Source: Caldilineaceae bacterium (lineage in GTDB: Bacteria > Chloroflexota > Anaerolineae > Caldilineales > Caldilineaceae). From it: DNA of 6,165 nucleotides. Where the stretch lies: positions 1 to 6,165 of the forward strand of contig JAPKMV010000224.1 in NCBI GenBank assembly GCA_026645635.1. The letters run 5' to 3'. Below, piece after piece: positions 1 to 5,278 of the stretch (the stretch's first letter is position 1; each line of letters begins with the position of its first letter). A program made the position numbers and the translations under genes. The notes under the pieces are model-generated. The model was not told the origin of the DNA, ran no database searches, and saw only the letters and a program-made list of their open reading frames with translations.

Positions 1-28
1 AAATCCGCCCCATCCGCCAAATCCGCGG
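1..28. repeat. Degenerate 9-bp tandem repeat, about three copies
   Basis: Three consecutive 9-mers read AAATCCGCC, CCATCCGCC and AAATCCGCG. On the minus strand this is a GGCGGATTT-type repeat. It lies immediately downstream of the stop codon of the minus-strand oxidoreductase and runs off the window edge, so the true copy number is unknown. It has no obvious hairpin or T-tract and is not called a terminator. Confidence 0.55.
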
Positions 29-29
29 T

Positions 30-2210
30 CTATCTGGCTCTTCGCACTGTCACCAAAGTATCATAGAACAGCGCGCCGGCGCCCATGTCCGCCTCATCCT
101 GGGGCGTCACCTGGTTGATGGTGCGCCCGCCGGGGCTGAACTTTGCCCACCAGACGCCCGGCGCCAGCACCGTCCCCGGTGTGATGGCGTCGGTGATGAC
201 CGCCGGCAGATGTACGGCGCCCAACTCGTTGGCCACTTCCACAACGTCGCCGGGACAGATGCCCCGCACTGCGGCATCCTGTGGATGAATTTGCAGCAGC
301 GGCTGTCCCTCGCGGCGCTGAAAACGCGCCAGGTTGACAAAGGTCGAGTTGAGGAACGAATGCGCGGGCGGTGAGATGCACGCCAGCGGCGGCGGCTCGT
401 CTGCTGCAACGGCGGTCTTGCCCAGTTCGTCCGCCCAGCGCGGTGGGGTGTAAACAGGAACGGGCGGATAACCATCGTCGGCCATGCGCTGGCTGTAGAA
501 CTCGCACTTGCCGCTGGGCGTGGGGAAGTTGCCTTCCACAAAGGGCAGATACGGCTCCGGCAGGTTGAGGCGCGCGAAGCCCTCCGCCAGCAGCCGCTCC
601 CAGGTGATGCCGGCAAAGCGCGGGTGTGTCTGCGCGGCGACCAGATCGCGCAGCACTGCTTCGTCCGTTTCGGAGAAACAGGGATCGTCGTAGCCCATCG
701 CCGCGGCCAGCCGCCGGAAGATCTCGCTGTTGGGCAGGCTCTGGCCCACGGGCGCAATCGCCGGGCGGTTGAGCGCCAGGAAGAGGTGGCCGTACGGCTT
801 GAGGATGTCCCAGTGTTCGAGCTGCGTCGTCGCCGGCAGCACGTAGTCCGCGTAGTCGGCGGTGTCGGTCTGGAAGTGCTCCAGCACCACGGTAAAGAGG
901 TCTTCCCGCGCTAACCCGGCGTGCACCGCGGCCTGGTCGGGCGCCACCGCTGCCGGATTGCTGTTGTAGACGATGAGCGCCATCACCGGCGGGCCGGCCT
1001 GGTCGGGATTCGGCGCAGGGTCGACCGGGCGCAGGCGATAGTGGGCGCGGGCCAGGCGGGCGTCGTCGTGGCTCAGCGCATCGCCCAGCCGGTTCATGTT
1101 GATCGTGCGCGGCGTTCGTCCGGCCAGCAGATCCGGGCGATAGAGGCTGCTGCGTTCCAGGTGGCGGAAGTTGCCGCTGGCGCTCAACTGGATGCCGCCC
1201 CCGCGGTGGCGCCACGCGCCGATCAGCGCGGGCAGGCAGGTGATGGTGCGCATGGCCATGCCGCCGCCGTAGTGGCGCTGCATCCCGTAGTTGATGCGGA
1301 TCGCGGCCGGCCGGGTCGTGGCATACTCCCGCGCCAGTTGCTCGATGCGCGGCGCGGGCACGCCGGTGATCGCGGCGGCGCGGGCCGGCGTCCATGCCGC
1401 CGCGGCCGCCTTGAGTTCCGCAAAACCCACCGTGTACGCGTCCACATAGGCCTGGTCGTGCAGCCCCTCGGCGACGATCACCTGCATCATCGCCAGGGCC
1501 AGCGCGCCGTCCGTGCCGGGGCGGATCGCGATCCACTCGTCGGCGGCATCGGCGGTGCGGGTGCGCGCCGGGTCGATCACAATCACACGGGCGCCTTGTT
1601 TGCGCGCCGCCTGCACAAAGGGCCACAGGTGCAGGTTGCTGGTAAGGGTGTTGCTGCCCCAGATCAGGATCAGCCGGGCGTGGGCAAAGTCGACGGTGTC
1701 GATGCCTTCGGTGGCGCCGATGGTGTAGCGGTAGCCCTCGAAGCCCGCCTCGGAGCAGATCGTCTGCGCCAGGTGGCTGGCGCCCAGGCGATGGAAGAAG
1801 CGCGCGGCCATGCCGTCGCCCTGGAGCAGCCCCATCGTGCCGGCGTAGGAGTAGGGCAACACCGCCTCGGCGCCGTGCTCGGCGATGATCGCCTGAAGGC
1901 GACTACCGATGTCGGACAGCGCCTGTTCCCACGAAACCGGCTCGAACTGCCCGCTGCCCTTTGGCCCGACGCGCTTGAGCGGCGTTGTCAGCCGTCCGGC
2001 GTGATAGGTGCGCTCCAGGTAGCGGTCCACCTTGCCGCAGAGCCGCCCCTGGGTGACGGGATGGTCCGGGTGTCCCCAAATGTCCACTGCGCGGCCGCTG
2101 GCGCGGTCGACGGCGACCTGCCAGCTACAGGTGTCGGGGCAGTCGTGCGGGCAGACGCCGGTGATGATGTCGATGGCGGGGTCGGTGCGGTACTGCGTGT
2201 GTGTTGTCAT
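30..2210 (-). CDS. Molybdopterin-dependent oxidoreductase with N-terminal [4Fe-4S] site (DMSO reductase superfamily)
   Basis: This 726-aa protein belongs to the bis-molybdopterin guanine dinucleotide enzymes (formate dehydrogenase alpha/BisC-like). It should catalyse a two-electron redox reaction or oxygen-atom transfer; the substrate cannot be read from sequence. The N-terminus has the cysteine set C20-x3-C24-x3-C28-x29-C58 (CPHDCPDTC ... GRLCGK), expected to bind one [4Fe-4S] cluster. Catalytic-domain signatures follow: [10 protein letters not shown] near 92-101, CSEAG at 152-156 with C152 as the candidate Mo ligand, IWGSN at 183-187, [10 protein letters not shown] at 211-220, and [12 protein letters not shown] near 457-468. 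The C-terminal molydopterin-dinucleotide-binding domain spans about 608-722 ([32 protein letters not shown]). No Tat signal is present, so it is probably cytoplasmic. The start is supported by AGGGA five bases upstream. The length is complete for the family. No partner Fe-S or membrane subunit gene is in the window; the upstream gene is an unrelated kinase. The family call is very secure; the substrate is unknown. Confidence 0.95.
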   Translation of the reverse strand: MTTHTQYRTDPAIDIITGVCPHDCPDTCSWQVAVDRASGRAVDIWGHPDHPVTQGRLCGKVDRYLERTYHAGRLTTPLKRVGPKGSGQFEPVSWEQALSDIGSRLQAIIAEHGAEAVLPYSYAGTMGLLQGDGMAARFFHRLGASHLAQTICSEAGFEGYRYTIGATEGIDTVDFAHARLILIWGSNTLTSNLHLWPFVQAARKQGARVIVIDPARTRTADAADEWIAIRPGTDGALALAMMQVIVAEGLHDQAYVDAYTVGFAELKAAAAAWTPARAAAITGVPAPRIEQLAREYATTRPAAIRINYGMQRHYGGGMAMRTITCLPALIGAWRHRGGGIQLSASGNFRHLERSSLYRPDLLAGRTPRTINMNRLGDALSHDDARLARAHYRLRPVDPAPNPDQAGPPVMALIVYNSNPAAVAPDQAAVHAGLAREDLFTVVLEHFQTDTADYADYVLPATTQLEHWDILKPYGHLFLALNRPAIAPVGQSLPNSEIFRRLAAAMGYDDPCFSETDEAVLRDLVAAQTHPRFAGITWERLLAEGFARLNLPEPYLPFVEGNFPTPSGKCEFYSQRMADDGYPPVPVYTPPRWADELGKTAVAADEPPPLACISPPAHSFLNSTFVNLARFQRREGQPLLQIHPQDAAVRGICPGDVVEVANELGAVHLPAVITDAITPGTVLAPGVWWAKFSPGGRTINQVTPQDEADMGAGALFYDTLVTVRRAR

Positions 2211-2215
2211 CGAAT

Positions 2216-2220
2216 TCCCT
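2216..2220 (-). promoter_or_regulatory. Ribosome binding site of the oxidoreductase gene
   Basis: On the minus strand AGGGA lies five bases before the ATG at 2210, a moderate Shine-Dalgarno match. It supports this start, which also places the first cluster cysteine at residue 20 as is usual for the family. Confidence 0.5.
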
Positions 2221-2327
2221 GGAGAGTGCTTACGAGAGTCGGGCTGGCTGCCTCGAACATTGCCTCACGCCCAAGTTTCAGCGCGTTTGCTGTTAAAGTC
2301 GCGCTGTTCTGCCTGCGCTCCGCGTGG

Positions 2328-2338
2328 ATTGTACCATA
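2328..2338 (-). promoter_or_regulatory. Putative -10 region for the oxidoreductase gene
   Basis: The minus strand reads TATGGTACAAT, giving a TACAAT hexamer (2328-2333) overlapped upstream by TATGGT. The same 11-mer pattern recurs upstream of the kinase and RNase genes. No convincing -35 hexamer is seen. Transcription from here would leave a leader of about 110 nt before the ATG at 2210. Between this element and the start codon I see no riboswitch-like fold and no gene. Confidence 0.45.
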
Positions 2339-2353
2339 GGCATGGCTTGATGA

Positions 2354-2367
2354 TGGTTGGCCGACCA
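2354..2367. promoter_or_regulatory. 14-bp palindrome near the -35 position, possible operator
   Basis: TGGTTGGCCGACCA is a palindrome with a single imperfect pair (T opposite G). It covers the place where the -35 box of the oxidoreductase promoter would lie, and falls just after the stop codon of the kinase gene. It could be an operator for a dimeric regulator or a small fold at the end of the kinase transcript. The position is suggestive but no regulator is known. Confidence 0.25.
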
Positions 2368-2377
2368 CAGGCATGGT

Positions 2378-3016
2378 TCACTGTGCTACAACAACCTCGC
2401 GTTCGGGATCATACGCGTTCTGAGGTGTGCCGTTGATGATAGCTGTCGCATACACCCAGGGTTGATGCTGCAGGAGAAACGCGTTTTCTTCCACCATCCA
2501 GTCCATCCAAAAGCGCCGCGCCGCTTCCGTGCCGCCATCGCGAGCGATGCCTCTGCGTTCGGCTTCATCCATGTCGGATTGGACCCAGACGGACGCCGTC
2601 AGCCAGGGCCGAATCTCCTGACGGCTGGCGCCAACCCCTTCGATGATGACCACAGCGCACTCTTTTGTCACCGCGATCGAGCCTTGGCGGCCACGGCTCT
2701 CCCAAGCCGGTGGTCGGTAGTCTACTGATCGATTGGCTTGTACGGGTCGCAGAACCCCTTCAATCAACAACTCTGCCCAATCAAAGTACGAGTGGTGCCA
2801 GGCCACATCGTCGGTGTGGATGATCGTGGAATGAGCGATGTGTCGCTGAAGCTGTCCCGCCAGGGTGGACTTTCCGCCGCCACTGCGGCCATCGACGGCC
2901 ACGAATTGGATTCGATCGGTCTGGCTAGGGCCGGAACCGAGAAGTTTCTCGACGAACCTGTCGATCTCAAGATTGATCCACTTCTCGACAGGCGTCTCGC
3001 CAGGTCCAACTCGCAT
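2378..3016 (-). CDS. Uridine-kinase-like P-loop NTPase
   Basis: This 212-aa protein resembles the uridine kinase/nucleoside kinase branch of P-loop NTPases. A Walker A motif, GRSGGGKST, sits at residues 43-51 after a hydrophobic strand (IQFVAVD, 36-42). The segment IIHTDDVAWH (65-74) matches the position where uridine kinases carry the acidic base contacting the acceptor. VVIIEGVGA (122-130) is the second core strand. RRGIARDGG (154-162) is the likely LID arginine region, followed by RRFWMDWMVEENAFL (168-182). It probably transfers phosphate from ATP to a small molecule; the acceptor is not deducible. The frame stays open upstream to an ATG at 3112, but 3016 is chosen because of the strong AAAGGAG site seven bases before it and because the extra 32 residues show no family features. 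It is transcribed in the same direction as the oxidoreductase, 167 bp upstream of it, with a separate promoter for each, so the two need not form an operon. Confidence 0.8.
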   Translation of the reverse strand: MRVGPGETPVEKWINLEIDRFVEKLLGSGPSQTDRIQFVAVDGRSGGGKSTLAGQLQRHIAHSTIIHTDDVAWHHSYFDWAELLIEGVLRPVQANRSVDYRPPAWESRGRQGSIAVTKECAVVIIEGVGASRQEIRPWLTASVWVQSDMDEAERRGIARDGGTEAARRFWMDWMVEENAFLLQHQPWVYATAIINGTPQNAYDPEREVVVAQ

Positions 3017-3023
3017 AGTTCGG

Positions 3024-3030
3024 CTCCTTT
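3024..3030 (-). promoter_or_regulatory. Ribosome binding site deciding the kinase start
   Basis: The minus strand reads AAAGGAG, seven bases before the ATG at 3016. It is the strongest Shine-Dalgarno match in the window and selects this ATG over the in-frame ATG at 3112. Confidence 0.75.
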
Positions 3031-3066
3031 GTGCCGCGCAAAGAGTCTGTTTGTAAAGACGTGCAA

Positions 3067-3077
3067 AATCTACCATA
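3067..3077 (-). promoter_or_regulatory. Putative -10 region for the kinase gene
   Basis: The minus strand reads TATGGTAGATT, matching the 11-mer before the oxidoreductase (TATGGTACAAT) at nine of eleven positions. It would give a leader of about 44 nt carrying the AAAGGAG site. No good -35 hexamer is visible. An element inside the longer reading frame that starts at 3112 also argues against that start. Confidence 0.4.
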
Positions 3078-3212
3078 ACAGAGTAGCGAAAGCCACGCCA
3101 GCGCCGGCACAAAGAAACCCCAAGCAGATCGTGATAGGACTATTGACGCTGCGCGTGACGGGCGATGAGATAAGGCGGGCATAGCAATCTCGCCCATTCC
3201 CAGAGCGCCGGG

Positions 3213-3218
3213 TATAAT
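3213..3218 (+). promoter_or_regulatory. Consensus -10 hexamer upstream of the broken anchor gene
   Basis: A perfect TATAAT in the context GGTATAATGG lies 51 nt upstream of the GTG at 3270. No -35 match occurs 16-18 bp upstream. It probably drove the now broken gene and may today supply transcription of the DUF1992 gene at 3508, which shows no clear promoter of its own. The rest of the gap from 3017 to 3269 holds no gene that I can support. Confidence 0.45.
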
Positions 3219-3269
3219 GGCTGTCATTGCGCTTGCTGCTGGCGCAGCCTTAGCAGAAGGAAACAGTCC

Positions 3270-3434
3270 GTGACAAAACCGACCAAACTGCGTCCGCGCG
3301 GCGGGATGCAGTCCGTCATGGGGCTGGTCGTGCTGGCGCTGCTCTTTGCGTTGCGAGGGTCAGGCCACCTACGCCGTGCTGGCGCCGGACGCGCAGCGGA
3401 CGTTTTTGCCGATGATCAATCGGTGAGTGGGTGA
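3270..3434 (+). pseudogene. Truncated or chimeric copy of the RNase membrane-anchor region
   Basis: A GTG start with AGAAGG nine bases upstream opens a 54-codon frame. Its first ~27 residues (RPRGGMQSVMGLVVLALLFA at 8-27) duplicate the anchor of the RNase at 5279. At DNA level 58 of 59 bases are identical (3294-3352 against 5309-5367), then similarity stops abruptly. After the break this frame gives a low-quality Arg/Ala-rich tail ending at 3434. The +1 frame instead reads YAVLAPDAQRTFLPMINR and stops at 3426, which looks like the natural end of some other protein. I read this as the 5' end of an RNase-anchor paralogue joined, out of frame, to the 3' end of another gene after a deletion. The RNase domain is absent. 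A short expressed membrane peptide cannot be excluded, because promoter, ribosome binding site and transmembrane segment are intact. Confidence 0.7.
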
Positions 3435-3500
3435 GAGGGTGAGAGGGTGAAAGCAATCACCGACTCACCCTCTCACCTCATCACCCCCTCACCTCCACAG
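3424..3500. repeat. Octamer repeat array with inverted halves, upstream of DUF1992
   Basis: Tandem degenerate 8-mers of type GTGAGAGG (3424-3450) are followed, after a short spacer, by the complementary type CTCACCCT/CATCACCC (3456-3494). The best hairpin pairs 3430-3443 with 3464-3477, 14 perfect base pairs around a 20-nt loop. The array starts at the last bases of the broken anchor gene and ends eight bases before the next start codon. It may act as a terminator or attenuator, but there is no T-tract. Confidence 0.75.
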
Positions 3501-3507
3501 GAATCCA

Positions 3508-4026
3508 ATGAGCGAGCAACCCAACCCCAAAGAACGGGCGCAGGAGTACAAGGAGCAGCAGGCGCCAGAAGCACCGCCGCAGGAGCGGGAGCGCCGCACG
3601 CCGGAACAGTGGCGCGACCTGATCAGCCACCGGATCGAGGAGGCGATGCGTGACGGTGCGTTCGACAACCTGCGCAACAAGGGCAAGCCCATCGACCCGC
3701 GACCCGACCCACTGACGCCGGCCGACATGCAGATGGCCAACACGCTGCTGAAGAACAACGATCTGGTCCCGGCGTGGATCGCCGACCGCCGCGCGCTGCT
3801 GGCGGCCATCGAACGCTTCGAGGCGCAAATGGCCGCGGGCGCCGTTGCGCATCACGCCGCCCTGGCTGCGGCGAACGCAACCGAGCAAGAAGCACTGGCG
3901 CAGCGTTGGCATGACCAGCTCGGCCGCTGGCGCGCTGAAGCCGCGGCGCTCAACCGCCGCATCGACGCGCAGAACTTCCGGCAGCCGGCTTTTTTGGAGA
4001 TCTTGAAGGTGCGGGTTGTGGAGTGA
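3508..4026 (+). CDS. DUF1992 (DnaJ homologue subfamily C member 28 conserved domain) protein
   Basis: This 172-aa protein carries the DUF1992 domain at about residues 35-105. Landmarks are WRDLISHRIEEAMRDGAFDNL followed by the family hallmark GKPID, then the ANTLLKNNDLVPAW stretch and an LxxRRALL-like helix. A charged Glu/Gln/Pro-rich segment (1-33) precedes it. A long amphipathic helical tail (about 100-160), rich in Ala, Glu and Arg, ends in LNRRIDAQNFRQPAFLEILK, which resembles the conserved C-terminus of bacterial members. No J domain, signal peptide or membrane segment is present; a small cytoplasmic protein is expected. The biochemical role of the bacterial family is not established. 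AGGA (3499-3502) stands five bases before the ATG. It has no clear promoter of its own and is bracketed by two arrays of the same octamer repeat. Confidence 0.9.
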   Translation: MSEQPNPKERAQEYKEQQAPEAPPQERERRTPEQWRDLISHRIEEAMRDGAFDNLRNKGKPIDPRPDPLTPADMQMANTLLKNNDLVPAWIADRRALLAAIERFEAQMAAGAVAHHAALAAANATEQEALAQRWHDQLGRWRAEAAALNRRIDAQNFRQPAFLEILKVRVVE

Positions 4027-4030
4027 GGGG

Positions 4031-4107
4031 GTGATGAGGTGAGGGGGTGATGAGGTGAGAGGGTGAAGAAAACACCCTCTCACCCTCTCACTCTCTCACC
4101 TCATCAC
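4031..4107. terminator. 35-bp hairpin of octamer repeats between convergent genes
   Basis: Four and a half 8-mers of type GTGATGAG/GTGAGAGG (4031-4065) are mirrored by their complements (4073-4107). The result is a 35-bp stem with 30 paired positions and a 7-nt loop, AAGAAAA. It lies between the stop of the plus-strand DUF1992 gene (4026) and the minus-strand hydrolase, so it is placed to end transcription from both sides or to protect mRNA 3' ends. No T-run follows either arm, so intrinsic termination is unproven. The right arm contains the hydrolase stop codon and its last codons (DEVRE), so the repeat supplies that protein's C-terminus. Confidence 0.6.
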
Positions 4108-4999
4108 GCGTGGCGTCGAAGTGCGCGTCCTCGACGATCGTTGGCTGCACGACCAGGCCGCGCTGGCCGGGGACGAGGCGACCGGCGACGACCTGGGCGT
4201 CATGCTGGAAGACGAGCAGCGCGTCGCGTGCGTGGGCTTCCTGGCGCAGGCGGCGCTTGGTTTCGATGCTGGTCATGGGGAACACGTCGTAGGATGGCAC
4301 CCAGGCCAGCCGCTCCAGGTGTACGGCCCAACTCGCCGCGTCGGTGAGAAAGAGCAGGCTCTCGCCGCCATCCTCCACCCACACCGTCTGGATGTAGGCG
4401 GTGTGGCCCGGCGCAATATCGGTGCGCACCCCCCGCGCCAGGCGCTGCGGCCCATCGGTGATGGTGAGCTGGCCGTTGTCGAGCAGCGGCTTGAAGTTGT
4501 CGGCCACGTAGGTGGCGGCGGTGCGTTCGTTGGGGAACATGGCGTCGGCGAGTTCGATGCGCTGCCCCAGATAGCGGGCGCGGGGAAAGGTGGGGACCAC
4601 CGGCCCCGGCTGCCCATCGGCGCTCGCCCAGCGCGTGCCGCCGCCGATGTGGTCGCCGTGAAAGTGGGTGAAGAGAACGATGTCCACATCCTCCGGCTGG
4701 TAGCCGGCGCGGGCCAGGTCGCCGACGAGGCGCAGGTTGCGCGCGTCCAGGCCCATGCGCTGGCGCACCTTGGGCGTCAGCTTGTCGCCGTTGCCGGTGT
4801 CTACCAGGATCAAGCCGGCGTCGGACTCGATGAGGAGAGCGCGCGACTCCCAGGGGATCAGGTTCTGCGCGTCGGGCTGGATCACTTCCTGCCACATCGC
4901 ACGCGGGATCAAGCCAAAGAAGCCGCCGCCGTCGGAAAGCGTTTTGCCGTCACTGAGAATGTGACAACGGATCGAGCCGATTGTGAATGTGTAGGCCAT
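4088..4999 (-). CDS. Metallo-beta-lactamase-fold hydrolase
   Basis: This 303-aa zinc hydrolase has the metallo-beta-lactamase superfamily signature. HFHGDH is at 112-117 (H112, H114, D116, H117). H199 in APGHT, D220 in LFLTDAAS and H266 in VFQHD complete the expected binuclear metal site. LILVDTGNG (63-71) is the classic strand before the metal motif. The layout resembles the MBL enzymes that include quorum-quenching lactonases and related esterases; the substrate cannot be assigned. No signal peptide is seen. An upstream ATG at 5176 would add 59 residues rich in Arg and Ser with no family match, crossing the palindrome and the promoter, so MAYTFTIG at 4999 is taken as the start. No Shine-Dalgarno sequence precedes it, while a -10 element lies ten bases upstream, suggesting a nearly leaderless mRNA. 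The C-terminal DEVRE is encoded by an octamer repeat arm. It is convergent with DUF1992 and divergent from the RNase gene. Confidence 0.9.
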   Translation of the reverse strand: MAYTFTIGSIRCHILSDGKTLSDGGGFFGLIPRAMWQEVIQPDAQNLIPWESRALLIESDAGLILVDTGNGDKLTPKVRQRMGLDARNLRLVGDLARAGYQPEDVDIVLFTHFHGDHIGGGTRWASADGQPGPVVPTFPRARYLGQRIELADAMFPNERTAATYVADNFKPLLDNGQLTITDGPQRLARGVRTDIAPGHTAYIQTVWVEDGGESLLFLTDAASWAVHLERLAWVPSYDVFPMTSIETKRRLRQEAHARDALLVFQHDAQVVAGRLVPGQRGLVVQPTIVEDAHFDATRDEVRE

Positions 5000-5009
5000 A
5001 GTGCAAGCT

Positions 5010-5039
5010 ATTATGCACGGCCGGCGGCGAAAAAGCCAA
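5010..5039 (-). promoter_or_regulatory. Promoter of the MBL hydrolase, nearly leaderless
   Basis: On the minus strand TTGGCT (5034-5039), an 18-bp spacer and CATAAT (5010-5015) make a plausible sigma-70-type promoter. The -10 box ends ten bases before the ATG at 4999. A start about seven bases after the box would leave only two or three untranslated bases, consistent with the missing Shine-Dalgarno site. Confidence 0.5.
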
Positions 5040-5066
5040 GCGCGTGGGCCATGTGAGGTGGAGACA

Positions 5067-5149
5067 CTGGAGCACGATATGCGCGAAAGGTGCGAAAGAT
5101 GCCGGCCACTTTCGCGTCTTTCATCTATTTCGCGCGTATCGTGGTCCAG
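5067..5149. repeat. Large inverted repeat in the divergent intergenic region
   Basis: Arms at 5067-5088 and 5128-5149 are 22 bases each and complementary at 20 positions; one of the two mismatches becomes a G-U pair in RNA. Inside, 5089-5098 pairs with 5109-5118 (GGTGCGAAAG with CTTTCGCGTC, two wobbles), leaving the loop ATGCCGGCCA and a 9-nt bulge on the right. The word TGCG(C)GAAAG occurs twice in tandem on the left and is echoed in the right arm. The element lies upstream of both divergent genes, so it is not a terminator for either. It could be an operator, a REP/MITE-like element or a structured RNA. Confidence 0.7.
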
Positions 5150-5199
5150 ACGCTCCCCCCAGCAGCGCCGGCGCACCGCGTTTGCTCTGGCCTGACCGA

Positions 5200-5232
5200 T
5201 TGACCGGACAGATGGGATGGTTATGATACAAT
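5200..5232 (+). promoter_or_regulatory. Promoter of the RNase-barstar operon
   Basis: TTGACC (5200-5205), a 16-bp spacer and TATGAT (5222-5227) form a good sigma-70-type promoter. TACAAT (5227-5232) overlaps as an alternative -10. The 11-mer TATGATACAAT matches the -10 regions proposed for the oxidoreductase and kinase genes. The leader would be about 40-45 nt. Confidence 0.6.
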
Positions 5233-5265
5233 CGCGCTATCGGCATACGACGCAGCAAGCGAACT

Positions 5266-5270
5266 GAGGA
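5266..5270 (+). promoter_or_regulatory. Ribosome binding site deciding the RNase TTG start
   Basis: GAGGA lies eight bases before the TTG at 5279. The same start position is kept in the paralogous fragment at 3270, where GTG-ACA-AAA replaces TTG-GCA-AAA behind AGAAGG. This supports the TTG over the internal ATG at 5321, which would remove the basic residues before the membrane segment. Confidence 0.65.
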
Positions 5271-5278
5271 AATAGACT

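Noticed and set aside
94..1626. Minus-strand open frame of 510 codons in another phase of the oxidoreductase
   Set aside because: It is Arg/Ala/Gly/Pro-rich and out of phase with the true gene; a typical shadow in GC-rich DNA.
921..2339. Long plus-strand open frame (472 codons) opposite the oxidoreductase
   Set aside because: It is rich in Arg, Ala, Gly, Val and His with no domain signature, and lies antisense to a protein with clear cluster-binding and cofactor-binding motifs. It is a GC-rich shadow frame.
3017..3112. N-terminal extension of the kinase from the ATG at 3112
   Set aside because: The strong AAAGGAG site and family similarity start at 3016, and a probable -10 element lies within the extension.
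3481..4083. Minus-strand open frame opposite DUF1992
   Set aside because: It starts inside the octamer hairpin and runs antisense to the recognised DUF1992 domain.
3424..4107. CRISPR-like array around DUF1992
   Set aside because: The units are about eight bases, degenerate and contiguous, without unique spacers, and no cas gene is nearby.
4121..5056. Plus-strand open frame of 311 codons opposite the MBL hydrolase
   Set aside because: It has low-complexity Val/Gly/Ala/His composition, lies antisense to a protein with all metal ligands, and has no ribosome binding site.
5000..5176. N-terminal extension of the hydrolase from the ATG at 5176
   Set aside because: It would translate the palindrome and the promoter into a Ser/Arg-rich segment with no family counterpart.
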